A DNA stretch of 41,284 nt from positions 1-41,284 of the forward strand of contig NYYJ01000181.1 in assembly GCA_002686755.1 (NCBI GenBank), written 5' to 3'. Shown piece after piece: positions 1-8,324 of this stretch; position 1 is the first letter of the stretch, and each line of letters opens with the position of its first letter. The DNA is from Verrucomicrobiales bacterium (lineage in GTDB: Bacteria; Verrucomicrobiota; Verrucomicrobiia; Limisphaerales; UBA1096). The position numbers were made by a program, and so were the translations under genes. Below the pieces are notes generated by a model. That model was not told the origin of the DNA, did not search any database, and saw only the letters and a list, made by a program, of their open reading frames with translations.

Positions 1-249
1 AAACAGCACTTGACTGATGGGGTGGGTGTCAATGCGAAGTCTGAAATGGGAAGAACTACTTTGCATTCTGCGGCTCGTGAAGGTCATACGGAAGTCATCG
101 AACTACTTATTGCCAAGGGTGCGGATGTGAATGTGAAGGATAAAGATGGCACAACCCCGCTAGATATGGCCGATGATAAGGAAACTGCCGACCTCCTCCG
201 AAAACACGGCGGCAAGACGGGTGACGAATTGAAAGCTGAAGGCAAATGA
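1..249 (+). CDS. Ankyrin-repeat protein, C-terminal part (5' end outside window)
   Basis: The frame is open from the first base, so the gene starts upstream of the window. The visible 82 residues hold about two ankyrin repeats (TLHSAAREGHTEVIELLIAKGADVN is the consensus type; TPLDMA starts the next) and end in the tail LLRKHGGKTGDELKAEGK. That tail is nearly identical to the tails inside and at the end of the next gene, so the two are recent paralogs. The stop codon overlaps the next start (ATGA), which suggests translational coupling. Ankyrin repeats bind other proteins; the partner is unknown. Cellular location cannot be judged without the N-terminus. Confidence 0.85.
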   Translation, partial: KQHLTDGVGVNAKSEMGRTTLHSAAREGHTEVIELLIAKGADVNVKDKDGTTPLDMADDKETADLLRKHGGKTGDELKAEGK

Positions 250-3200
250 AACACATACTAATCACAACAATCGCAGCTGTGCTGTTGGCGGGTTGTTCGA
301 AACCATCACCGCCAGACATCTCAATTCACCTTGCAGCAGGGGCAAATAATGGAAAGAAAGCGAACATTGAAGCCATCAAACAGCACTTGGCAGCAGGCAC
401 TAATGTGAATGCAAAGGATGCTCGTGATGGAGGCAAAACCCCCTTGATGCATGCAGTATTTTGGGGGCATAAAGAAATTACCGAACTGATAGTTGCCAAT
501 GGAGGTGATAGTAATATAACAGATGATATTGTTGGTGCTACTTCACTTCATTACGGTGTGTTGGGGCACGATTGGATAGTCTCAGAAGATCGTTATAGAA
601 TTGTGGAAATCTTAATTGAAAATGGTGCTGAAGTTAATGCTATTGCAAATAAGGGTCGTATTACAAAAGGAGGTGGTACAGCTCTAGATATGGCCATTAC
701 AAGCAAACAAGTTGAAACCGCCGACCTCCTCCGCAAACACGGCGGCAAGACGGGTGAAGAATTGAAAGCTGAAGGCGATACCGGTAAAACCGATGAGCAA
801 TCCACTGGTGAAAAACAGGAAGGAGAACTTGCCGCATTCCTACCCGGCAAACACATTTACTTCAGAATTCCAATACCCGGTGATCCCGGAGATCCGACTG
901 AACCTGAGCCGAAGCTGTTTCCAGATGAACCCGAGGTAGAACCGGGGAAAAAGTCTACTCCCCCGGAAATCGTTTGGCAGTTTGAAAAGGATGGCACAAT
1001 CACCATGGGGGTGTTTTCAGATGGAGAGGTCGAGTTTTTTGAGGAGCAAAAAATGTCATACAAGGTGAACGACCTTGATGTGGTAGGATTTGAAGATGGC
1101 AAAGAAGAGGGAGGCATGACGTTCACAACGGCGAATCCCAAAAAGGGAGACAAGGTATTAATGGGAGAAAAAGGCCAAGAAAAAGTACCAGTCACAATAA
1201 CCCGGATAGAGGAAGCCAGTTCACTATCCCCAGTTGTAAAAACACTCTCACAACCACCAGCTTCAACAGCCAAACCAGAACCCGTTACCGAAGTTCCGCA
1301 ATCGAAACAACAAGCTGAATCTGTTGTTGATGATGCCAACCCGGAACCAACTCAAACCAAAATCGAAGCACCAAAAGTGTCCATTCATGTCGCTACCCAA
1401 AAAAAGAATCTGGAAGCGATCAAGCAGCATTTGGACGCGGGGACGGATATCAATAAGAAGGACAAAAATGGCGCCACCGCCCTACACCGTGCGGCACGTT
1501 ATCGTCTCTTGGAAATTGTAGAGTTTCTGATTGAAAACGGAGCGAATGTTGCAGCAAGAGATGACCGGGGCGAAACACCCCTGCACCACCAGACCAAAGC
1601 TAAAAAAATCATCGAAGTTCTTATTTCCAAGGGGGCGGATGTGAATGCGCGAGACAAATCAGGACAAAGTTCTTTGCACGAAGCAGCAGGAGGTTACAAC
1701 AGCCACTCCATCGTCAAACTATTCGTTGATCATGGTGCAGATGTGAATTTAAAAGATAACTCCGAGCGGACCCCTTTGCATGAAGCGGCTGAAGTCCTCA
1801 GCAACTCCTCGACAATTGAATTACTCATAGCTCAAGGTGCAGAAATCAATGCAAAGGACAAGAATGGAGAAACACCACTGGATCAAGTCCACAAATTAAG
1901 AAGGAGGACGGAAGGCCTGCGTAAAAGAATCGGAAAGCAGCTCCGTCCAGATGAAAAAGCCTCCTACGAAAAATTAGCCGGCCTTTTCCTTAAGCACGGC
2001 GGTAAAAGCGGTGCGGAAGATTCAATTGTTGTGGCTTATGCAACTGGAAACATCGAAACTATTAATCGGCACCTTAATGCTGGCGTGGATGCCAATACTA
2101 AATTCGAGGATGACAAAACTCTTTTGCATGAGGCAGCTTCTGATGGCCACAAAGAAATCGCAGAGCTGTTAATATCCAACGGCGCAGATGTAAACGCCAA
2201 GATTGAACGGGGCGTTTCTCCTTCTCCTTTCACCGGCGATTCTCCTTTGCATGGTGCGGCGCAGAACGGTCACAAAGAAATCGCAGAGCTGTTAATCTCC
2301 AACGGCGCAGATGTAAACGCCAAGATTGAACGAGGCGATTCTCCTTTGCATGATGCGGCGCAAAACGGTCACAAGGAGATAGTTGAGTTACTCATTGCCA
2401 AGGGAGCCAATGTAAATCTGGGTAGTTATTCTACTCCTTTGGATAAGGCTAAAAATAAAAAAGAAATCTTTGACCTGATTCGCAAACACGGTGGCAAGAC
2501 ACGTGAGGAACTGAAAGATGAAGTGGACAAGTTGATTGGCCTGATTCGTGATGGAAATGTTGAAGGCGTGAAGAATGCATTGGACGGTGTAACGAATGTA
2601 AATATTAAAGGAAAATATGGATTAACTCCTTTAGCGCAGGCAGTCAAAGAAAGTCGCAAGGAAATTGCTGAACTTTTAATCGCCAAAGGCGCTGATGTGA
2701 ATGAGATGGATACAGGAGAACGAACTATTTTGCATCAAGTGCTTTTACAGTTTTCTACATTTGGTAAAACGCCAACATCAGTTCACGTTGAAATGATTGA
2801 ATTGTTGATTGCTAACCGAGCGAACGTGAACGCCATATCGGGATACGGAACAGGTCAAACACCGCTCGGATTGCTCAACAAATTTAAAATTAACGGGGAA
2901 TTTCTAGAAGGCACTGACAGTAATGTATTTAAAATTGAAAAACTTCTCCGTGATAAAGGCGGGAAGACGGGTGAGGAACTCTCCATTCATCTGGCTGCAA
3001 GAAAAGGCGATTTGGAAGCCGTTAAAAGGCACTTGGCTGATGGTGTAAATGTAAATGCAAAGGATCCTCATAGCCGTCTTTTAGGGGAACTTTTACAGAG
3101 TACACCTATGCACCTTGCGGCTCGGATCGGTCACAAGGAAATTCTCGAACTGCTAATTGCTAAGGGTGGTGATGTTAACGCAAAGGATAAAGATGGAGAT

Positions 3201-3512
3201 ACGCCACTTCATGGGGCGGCCCTACGAAAGGATTTCGCTGTATTGCTTATCGCCGAGGGGGCAAATGTGAATGCGAAGGGTAAGCATGGAGAGACTCCTT
3301 TGCATCGTGCGGCTAAAAGCTTTATCCCAAACAGCATTCTCAAAGCAGCCCTACAATTACTTATCGATAAGGGGGCGAACGTGAATGCGAAGGATGATAA
3401 AGGCAGAACACCGTTAGATTTAGCCATGATTAATAACAAAACCGAAACCGCCGACCTCCTCCGCAAACACGGCGGCAAGACGGGTAAAGAATTGAAAGCT
3501 GAAGGAAAGTAG
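246..3512 (+). CDS. Giant ankyrin-repeat lipoprotein (five head-to-tail ankyrin cassettes)
   Basis: The 1088-residue product starts with a lipoprotein signal peptide (lipobox LAGC, Cys at about residue 17), so it is probably exported and lipid-anchored. The rest is mostly ankyrin repeats (LHxAAxxGHKEIxELLIxxGADVNAK). They fall into five cassettes, each opening with a degenerate SIHLAA..G.LEAIKQHL.AG..VNAK head (near residues 26, 378, 592, 761, 912) and closing with an LLRKHGGKTGEELKAEG-type tail (near residues 160, 579, 743, 899, 1070). Between cassettes 1 and 2, residues about 180-375 form a Pro/Glu-rich non-ankyrin insert of unknown role. The start at 246 is set by the signal peptide and the ATGA overlap with the upstream paralog. 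Codon use is AT-richer than in genes after 8682. Likely a surface protein-binding scaffold; partner unknown. Confidence 0.9.
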   Translation: MKHILITTIAAVLLAGCSKPSPPDISIHLAAGANNGKKANIEAIKQHLAAGTNVNAKDARDGGKTPLMHAVFWGHKEITELIVANGGDSNITDDIVGATSLHYGVLGHDWIVSEDRYRIVEILIENGAEVNAIANKGRITKGGGTALDMAITSKQVETADLLRKHGGKTGEELKAEGDTGKTDEQSTGEKQEGELAAFLPGKHIYFRIPIPGDPGDPTEPEPKLFPDEPEVEPGKKSTPPEIVWQFEKDGTITMGVFSDGEVEFFEEQKMSYKVNDLDVVGFEDGKEEGGMTFTTANPKKGDKVLMGEKGQEKVPVTITRIEEASSLSPVVKTLSQPPASTAKPEPVTEVPQSKQQAESVVDDANPEPTQTKIEAPKVSIHVATQKKNLEAIKQHLDAGTDINKKDKNGATALHRAARYRLLEIVEFLIENGANVAARDDRGETPLHHQTKAKKIIEVLISKGADVNARDKSGQSSLHEAAGGYNSHSIVKLFVDHGADVNLKDNSERTPLHEAAEVLSNSSTIELLIAQGAEINAKDKNGETPLDQVHKLRRRTEGLRKRIGKQLRPDEKASYEKLAGLFLKHGGKSGAEDSIVVAYATGNIETINRHLNAGVDANTKFEDDKTLLHEAASDGHKEIAELLISNGADVNAKIERGVSPSPFTGDSPLHGAAQNGHKEIAELLISNGADVNAKIERGDSPLHDAAQNGHKEIVELLIAKGANVNLGSYSTPLDKAKNKKEIFDLIRKHGGKTREELKDEVDKLIGLIRDGNVEGVKNALDGVTNVNIKGKYGLTPLAQAVKESRKEIAELLIAKGADVNEMDTGERTILHQVLLQFSTFGKTPTSVHVEMIELLIANRANVNAISGYGTGQTPLGLLNKFKINGEFLEGTDSNVFKIEKLLRDKGGKTGEELSIHLAARKGDLEAVKRHLADGVNVNAKDPHSRLLGELLQSTPMHLAARIGHKEILELLIAKGGDVNAKDKDGDTPLHGAALRKDFAVLLIAEGANVNAKGKHGETPLHRAAKSFIPNSILKAALQLLIDKGANVNAKDDKGRTPLDLAMINNKTETADLLRKHGGKTGKELKAEGK
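2148..2336 (+). repeat. Recent tandem duplication inside the ankyrin gene
   Basis: The segment 2148-2213 recurs almost base for base at 2271-2336, an offset of 123 bp (41 codons). The flanking piece starting GGCGATTCTCCTTTGCATG at 2236 recurs at 2335, an offset of 99 bp, exactly one 33-residue ankyrin repeat. Near-identity at the DNA level means the duplication is young compared with the other, diverged repeats of this gene. Confidence 0.85.
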
Positions 3513-3628
3513 TGACGTTTGGCCAGCATTTGATTTAAAAAAAGAGTCGATTTCATGCTGATGTATTTTGCATCACTCCACTAATAATTTTATTCAGAGC
3601 TTGAGTTCAACGGTGAATCATTAAGAGT

Positions 3629-5074
3629 GTGCGCGTGAACAAGAAATGGCCAACCATCTTCGCGTTTTTTTCTCTTTTATTTACTTCTTTCGCCACTGCT
3701 AAGAAATACAATGTGCTTTTCATTATTTCTGATGATCTGACTTCCACCGCATTGTCCTGTTATGGCAATACGGTCTGCAAGACACCGAATATCGATGCCC
3801 TTGCAGCCAGAGGTACACGCTTTACGCGCACCTATTGTCAAGGCACCTATTGTGGTCCATCGCGTGCCTCATTTATGAGTGGCTATTATCCGCATGCGAC
3901 AGGTGTTTTGGGATATAAAAGTCCGCGCCCAAAGATTGGCAACCGATCGACGTGGTCGCAGCATTTCAAGAATAACGGCTATCACTCCGCGCGCGTCAGC
4001 AAGATCTATCATATGGGTGTTCCCGGGGGCATTGAGCAGGGTGGTCATGGTGCCGATGACGCCGCCTCGTGGACCGAGCGCTTCAACAGTCAAGGCCCGG
4101 AATGGAAAGCACCCGGAAAAGGTGAGACGCTGGAGGGCAATCCTGATGGCAAACGGCCGGTGGTTGGTGGCAACACATTTGTGGTAGTGGAAGCTGAAGG
4201 TGACGATCTGGTTCATTCAGATGGCAAAACTGCCAAGAAGGCCTGTGAACTACTGGTAAAATATGCAAAACAGAAGAAGCCGTTCTTTCTGGGCGTAGGT
4301 TTTGTTCGCCCACATGTACCGTTTGTGGCACCAGAAAAATATTATCCACCCTTTCTGCCGTACTCTAAAATGAAACTGCCACACAAGGTTGAAGGAGACT
4401 GGGATGACATTCCTAAGGCGGGTATTAACTACAAGACCAGTGTGAACATGAAGATGGATGTTCGACGTCAAAAGAAGGCCATAGGTGGCTACTACGCCTC
4501 GGTGAGTTTCATGGATGCGCAGGTGGGCAAGGTACTCGCTGCGCTAAAAAAAACTGGGCTAGAGGATGACACGATTGTGATTTTCACCAGCGACCATGGC
4601 TATCACCTGGGCGAACACGATTTTTGGGCCAAGGTGAGTTTACTCGATGAATCCTCGCAGGTACCGCTCATCATCAAGGTACCCGACAAGAAACCCGCTG
4701 TATGCCATTCGTTGACCGAGTTGCTTGACCTTTATCCCACCGTTTCGGCCCTCTGCGGTCTGCCCACCCAATCGCGCCTGCAGGGTAAGGATATTTCCAA
4801 AATGCTTGATGACCCCAAGCATACAGTGCGCACCGCCGCCTTTTCCGTAGCCCCCATGCGCAACGGCTTTCTTTTACGTGAGGATGAGTGGGCCTACATC
4901 CAGTACGGTGAAAATGGAGCTAAAGGTATAGAGCTTTATAACATAAAAAAGGATCCGCACCAGTACACCAATCTCGCTCAACATCCTGCCCACCAAGAAA
5001 CCATAGCTCGCTTCAAGGCCCAGATGACAGGCAAGCTGCGGAACATCCGCAACAATGATCTCAATGGGGACTGA
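3629..5074 (+). CDS. Secreted sulfatase (iduronate-2-sulfatase-like)
   Basis: The 481-residue protein belongs to the type I sulfatase family, which hydrolyses sulfate esters, often on polysaccharides. It has an N-terminal signal peptide (FAFFSLLFTSFATA), a metal-binding ISDD segment near residue 34, and the signature CGPSR with Cys75 as the residue expected to become formylglycine. TSDHGYHLGEHDFWAK near residue 325 is the typical second metal/substrate motif. The GTG at 3629 is used; GTG 3635 is an alternative. The gene lies between the ankyrin lipoprotein gene and a decayed ankyrin/lipoprotein remnant. The window's FGE-like protein (36938) lacks the cysteines of true formylglycine-generating enzymes and is unlikely to mature it. 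Confidence 0.92.
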   Translation: MRVNKKWPTIFAFFSLLFTSFATAKKYNVLFIISDDLTSTALSCYGNTVCKTPNIDALAARGTRFTRTYCQGTYCGPSRASFMSGYYPHATGVLGYKSPRPKIGNRSTWSQHFKNNGYHSARVSKIYHMGVPGGIEQGGHGADDAASWTERFNSQGPEWKAPGKGETLEGNPDGKRPVVGGNTFVVVEAEGDDLVHSDGKTAKKACELLVKYAKQKKPFFLGVGFVRPHVPFVAPEKYYPPFLPYSKMKLPHKVEGDWDDIPKAGINYKTSVNMKMDVRRQKKAIGGYYASVSFMDAQVGKVLAALKKTGLEDDTIVIFTSDHGYHLGEHDFWAKVSLLDESSQVPLIIKVPDKKPAVCHSLTELLDLYPTVSALCGLPTQSRLQGKDISKMLDDPKHTVRTAAFSVAPMRNGFLLREDEWAYIQYGENGAKGIELYNIKKDPHQYTNLAQHPAHQETIARFKAQMTGKLRNIRNNDLNGD

Positions 5075-5109
5075 AAACCAGATTGCACGCTGTCATTAAA
5101 AAACTCGTC

Positions 5110-5279
5110 ATGTGCGCCCTCCTCCGCAAACACGGAGCTAAGAAAGCTGAAGGGAAGAGAAACACCTCTTACTCACAACAATCGCAGCCGTGGTGGTGGT
5201 GGGGTGTGGAGAGTCGCAGCAGTCGGCTCCTCAAACTAAACCAGTTGAATCCCGTGCCAAAACTGCAAAACCAGAGTAG
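5110..5279 (+). pseudogene. Decayed ankyrin tail fused to a lipoprotein signal-peptide start
   Basis: This stretch mirrors the junction at about 190-300, where one ankyrin gene ends and the next begins. CTCCTCCGCAAACACGG is the codon set for the ankyrin tail LLRKHG; about 18 bases of the tail are then missing before AAAGCTGAAGG. Where the intact junction has AAATGAAACAC (stop and start overlapped), this copy has AAGAGAAACAC, so both stop and start codons are gone. The following frame still reads KHLLLTTIAAVVVVGCGES, an intact-looking lipoprotein signal peptide, and stops at 5277-5279. It is therefore the scar of a lost third ankyrin-family gene. A TTG-started readthrough into the next gene is possible but the product would be nonsense. 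Confidence 0.75.
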
Positions 5280-5283
5280 ACCC

Positions 5284-7689
5284 ATGAAATACAATATGCT
5301 GAATCACCTTGCCGCCATCTCGCTTTTCATTGTTTGCGCGGCTTGTTCGACGATGTCCGCGGTCGCCACGCCTGCGACGGTGGACTCAATATTCAACACC
5401 GAAGAGATTCTCGACGAAAACACACTGGAGACAAAGACACTGCAGGATTGGCATCCCGTAGGCGCCACACGACAGAAGCTGATCGAAATCAATGTCGCGC
5501 AGTGGTGGCCTGGACAAGATTACCGGATTCCGGTGCGACTGATCGTGCCGCTCGAAGGCAAGGCGAAGGGCTTTAGTATTACCGGAGCAAATCCATATGA
5601 GACGCTGATAAAAGACGCGCGCCCAACCGACTTTCAGGCAAAACTGCTGGCAGGTGGGGTTGGCATCGTTAAGACGCACGTCAAGGCGTTTAGGCAGATA
5701 CCGGGCAAACGGGGCCTGGAACAACAAATGAGGCGCGTGTTTATGAAAGACCTGAATCCGCGATACACGACACTCTGGATTTGGTCGATGACCTTAATGC
5801 GGGCAACCACTGCGGCGTATGCGGAGACCGATTATTTCGAAAAAGGCAAAGTGGCCGGCTCGGGCAGCTCCAAGAATGGCATATCGCCCGCGGTCGCCTT
5901 GATTAATGACGAGCGTTTTACCGCGACATGCTCCGACCATGCGTTTGCTTACTATTCGCCGACTCGAAGAGCCGACAGGGAAGAAATGGCCAAAGCGAAC
6001 GCGGCAAACAAAGCATTCTTTGAGGCTGTCAAGGCCGGCGATATCGACCTGGATCAAAAACGCGGGAAAATTTATCAGCGCGTTATGGTGGGATCTGAGA
6101 GCAGCATGGATAAGATGGCGCTGAAAGCGGGAAGATCCATGGACGAAATGCAAACCTTTGCGGATCGTTTATGGTCTAGCGTGTGCGTTGCGGAAAATTG
6201 GGATCGGTTGATGGAACGCGGCGTCGATGTTCTTTTCCAGCCGGGAACGCATGACTATGTCGCCTATGATGTTCTTTGGGGAGCGCAAAACCATCCCCAG
6301 TTGCCTGTCTATTACAAACCCAGTGGCGGGCACTCGCAAACGCCGCATGTCGCTGCAGCAAAGGACGAACAGAATAGAGACGCCTTCCTCTGGCATCACT
6401 TCTTTGGCGGCGATCCTTTGATGAAGCCTCCGGCGTCGAGCCATAAAGTCGACAAGGATAAGCTAAGTGTTCGTGTGAGTTTTGATGAAGGACCTAAGCC
6501 GATAAGCGGACGTATCTGGTGGATCTATGACCGCGCTCCGGCAGGTTCCGCCCCGTTCTTGCACGCGCCAATCCCCGAAGACCAATGGGCGGATATGGAA
6601 CGGGATCCCAAGACCGGTTCCTGGACTGCCACCATCCCGTTACAAAAAGGGGCTTCCCGTATCGATTTCTTCAGCAATCACGGGCATATGTCCAACGGCT
6701 ACAAACAGTATCTTTCAAGCCCATACACTCGAGTGGAACTTTCCGCATCTCAGCCGAACGCGCAAGCGCAACAGCCCTCCGAAGAGCAACTGGCGCGAAT
6801 ACTCAAGCGTTTTCCCGAAGCGGACACGGATAAGGACGGCAAACTGACCACGAGGGAAATCCAAAAGTTCCGCCAATCTAGGCAGAGGAATAGGCGCCCG
6901 GCCGCAGCAGCACAACCGACGCAGGATGGGGATGCTAAACTTACTGAGACGTTGGCGGGGATGAATGCGCGGTTTAAGAAAATTGAGCTGGAGCTTTTAG
7001 AGTGGCCTGGTGAGTTGCATCAGAAACTTGGAAAAATGAAGAAAGTTGCTTTTGTGGCGCGGCCTGTGGAGAAGATTGCGGGGAAGCTGCCGTTGTTGAT
7101 CTCGTTGCATGGTGGAGGACAGCGTTGGTGGGACCTGAGTTTGCAAGAGCAGCTTGCGATTTCGGCTCCGGGAGGGCCGTTCGAGAAGAAGCGGGGGTTT
7201 AAGAAGCTGCGGGGGTATGATTTGGCAGAGCTTGCTGGGAAGGGGATGATTTTGCTCGAGCCTAACACGGCGGGACTTTGGGATGCAGATTCGCTCGATA
7301 CGATGCTTGATTATGTTTTGGAAAATTTTCCTGAGATTGATGAGGATCGTGTGTATGTGATGGGGTACAGTATGGGTGGTAAGGGTACTTGGGTTTGGAT
7401 CAATGAATCGGCGGATCGATTTGCGGCAGCGGCGCCTTGTGGTTTTACGATTGGAGGTTCTAGCGGCGATGTGAAGAAGCTTGCGAAGTTGCCGATTTGG
7501 GGGATGGCGGGAGGCAATGATGGGAAGAATACAACCGGAGTGAGAAAAATGGTGGAGCGATTGAAGGCGGCGGGGAATGTGAACGTGAAGCATACGGAGT
7601 TTGAAGGGGCGGATCATAGTGCGGGCACAGCAGTGTTTAGTTCGGTGGAGTTGGTGGATTGGATGCTGGGGTTTTCGAAGGGGAAGTAG
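5284..7689 (+). CDS. PqaA-like hydrolase fused via EF-hand linker to a second alpha/beta-hydrolase
   Basis: The 801-residue protein starts at ATG 5284, which gives a clear signal peptide (LAAISLFIVCAACS, possible lipobox). Residues about 40-390 match PhoPQ-activated pathogenicity-related proteins (PqaA family), with nucleophile motif GSSKNG (Ser196), an acid in PGTHDY and His in GGHSQT. Residues about 513-525 hold a canonical EF-hand loop, DTDKDGKLTTRE, expected to bind calcium. Residues about 580-801 form a second esterase/dienelactone-hydrolase-type domain with LISLHGGG, nucleophile GYSMGG (Ser696), and GADHS near the end. Codon choice changes around 6920: the first part uses mixed C-ending codons, the last part mainly G- and T-ending ones. 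Probably a secreted ester hydrolase; substrate unknown. Confidence 0.85.
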   Translation: MKYNMLNHLAAISLFIVCAACSTMSAVATPATVDSIFNTEEILDENTLETKTLQDWHPVGATRQKLIEINVAQWWPGQDYRIPVRLIVPLEGKAKGFSITGANPYETLIKDARPTDFQAKLLAGGVGIVKTHVKAFRQIPGKRGLEQQMRRVFMKDLNPRYTTLWIWSMTLMRATTAAYAETDYFEKGKVAGSGSSKNGISPAVALINDERFTATCSDHAFAYYSPTRRADREEMAKANAANKAFFEAVKAGDIDLDQKRGKIYQRVMVGSESSMDKMALKAGRSMDEMQTFADRLWSSVCVAENWDRLMERGVDVLFQPGTHDYVAYDVLWGAQNHPQLPVYYKPSGGHSQTPHVAAAKDEQNRDAFLWHHFFGGDPLMKPPASSHKVDKDKLSVRVSFDEGPKPISGRIWWIYDRAPAGSAPFLHAPIPEDQWADMERDPKTGSWTATIPLQKGASRIDFFSNHGHMSNGYKQYLSSPYTRVELSASQPNAQAQQPSEEQLARILKRFPEADTDKDGKLTTREIQKFRQSRQRNRRPAAAAQPTQDGDAKLTETLAGMNARFKKIELELLEWPGELHQKLGKMKKVAFVARPVEKIAGKLPLLISLHGGGQRWWDLSLQEQLAISAPGGPFEKKRGFKKLRGYDLAELAGKGMILLEPNTAGLWDADSLDTMLDYVLENFPEIDEDRVYVMGYSMGGKGTWVWINESADRFAAAAPCGFTIGGSSGDVKKLAKLPIWGMAGGNDGKNTTGVRKMVERLKAAGNVNVKHTEFEGADHSAGTAVFSSVELVDWMLGFSKGK

Positions 7690-7701
7690 TAGGATTTTTA
7701 T

Positions 7702-7791
7702 ATGAAATACCTCAACAGCTCATTTCTTCTTATTCTCTTGAGCTCAGCCCATCGGCGGTCAAGAAGTAACCGCCCTCATTCCTCCCCGTGA
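7702..7791 (+). pseudogene. Signal-peptide-only ORF, probable gene remnant
   Basis: A 29-codon frame begins MKYLNSSFLLILLSSAH, which has the charge and hydrophobic core of a signal peptide, then runs into basic residues and a stop at 7789-7791. It follows the hydrolase gene by 12 bp on the same strand. No secreted protein follows in any nearby frame. The simplest reading is the start of a secreted-protein gene whose body was deleted; a genuine micro-peptide cannot be excluded. Confidence 0.4.
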
Positions 7792-7844
7792 AAGTCCTTG
7801 AGGGCAGTTGATGAATGCCCCCTTACCCCTGAAAGAAATAAAAA

Positions 7845-7878
7845 GCCCACAGCGGTCAACTGTGGGCCTTGTTTTTTT
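7845..7878. terminator. Bidirectional Rho-independent terminator
   Basis: GCCCACAG (7845-7852) pairs with CTGTGGGC (7860-7867) around a 7-base loop. On the + strand a GTTTTTTT run follows at 7871-7878, ending transcription from the hydrolase gene. On the - strand the same stem is followed by a TTTTT run, ending transcription of the small Cys-rich gene whose stop is at 7902. Confidence 0.85.
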
Positions 7879-7901
7879 GCCTTTAACGGCGAAAGCGTTA
7901 A

Positions 7902-8156
7902 TCAAGTAGGATTTTGGTCTTCAGCCTTCTTTTGGTCGGCGCAATCTGTCTTAGCACCACAGTCGGTTTTTGCGCCTTCATCGCAAGTGGCTTTCTGGTC
8001 GCACTCCTCTTTGGAAGCTGAACATTCTACTTTGGAAGCTGAACATTCCTCTTTGGAAGCTGAACATTCGGATTCGGAAGTGCTATTGACATAGTAGAAT
8101 CCCGCACCCGTAACCGAAACCGCCGCTATTGCTATAAATGTAACTAGAGCCTTCAT
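7902..8156 (-). CDS. Small secreted or anchored Cys-rich repeat protein
   Basis: The 84-residue product starts with a hydrophobic export segment (FIAIAAVSVTGAGFYYV), followed by a mature part in which Cys recurs every 5-7 residues among Ser, Lys, Glu and Asp. Three tandem copies of ECSASK(E/V) come from exact-length 21-bp DNA repeats; then come DEGAKTDC and GAKTDC. I do not recognise a family. Regular Cys spacing in an acidic/basic background would suit metal binding or disulfide-linked surface structure, but that is speculation. The gene ends at a shared terminator. A longer-looking frame on the opposite strand is a shadow of the repeats. Confidence 0.6.
   Translation of the reverse strand: MKALVTFIAIAAVSVTGAGFYYVNSTSESECSASKEECSASKVECSASKEECDQKATCDEGAKTDCGAKTDCADQKKAEDQNPT
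8009..8071. repeat. Three tandem 21-bp repeats
   Basis: CTTTGGAAGCTGAACATTC plus two bases recurs at 8009, 8030 and 8051 with one or two variable positions. Read on the - strand each unit encodes ECSASK(E/V). The unit is a multiple of three, so copy-number changes would keep the frame open. Confidence 0.9.
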
Positions 8157-8287
8157 CGCCGCGATGATTATCGCCTGCTATGGATTTAGCAAGTCATAAA
8201 TGTCATCGAAAATTGACGTTCTTATAGAAGTCCTTTCAGCCAAGTAACTTACATACGCAAGATGGAATAGAATTTCACCCAGAGCTG

Positions 8288-8320
8288 ACCCGCACCGATT
8301 AGTTCGAGTGCGGGTTTTTT
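8288..8320 (+). terminator. Rho-independent terminator without an obvious upstream gene
   Basis: ACCCGCAC (8288-8295) pairs with GTGCGGGT (8308-8315), with a partly self-complementary 12-base loop, followed by TTTTTT to 8320 on the + strand. On the - strand no T-run follows, so it does not serve the neighbouring - strand gene. No + strand ORF of note lies between 8157 and 8288, so it may end a short untranslated RNA. Confidence 0.6.
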
Positions 8321-8324
8321 CTTG

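Noticed and set aside
5083-5283. N-terminal extension of the fused hydrolase
   Set aside because: It translates a decayed ankyrin/lipoprotein junction out of frame (poly-Trp etc.), and ATG 5284 gives a proper signal peptide.
7798-8094. A 98-codon + strand frame over the 21-bp repeats
   Set aside because: It runs through the terminator stem and has no sensible start; the - strand frame has a signal peptide and regular Cys pattern.
8285-8320. tRNA T-arm-like sequence (GTTCGAG)
   Set aside because: No acceptor stem, anticodon arm or CCA context can be folded around it; it is the loop of a terminator hairpin.
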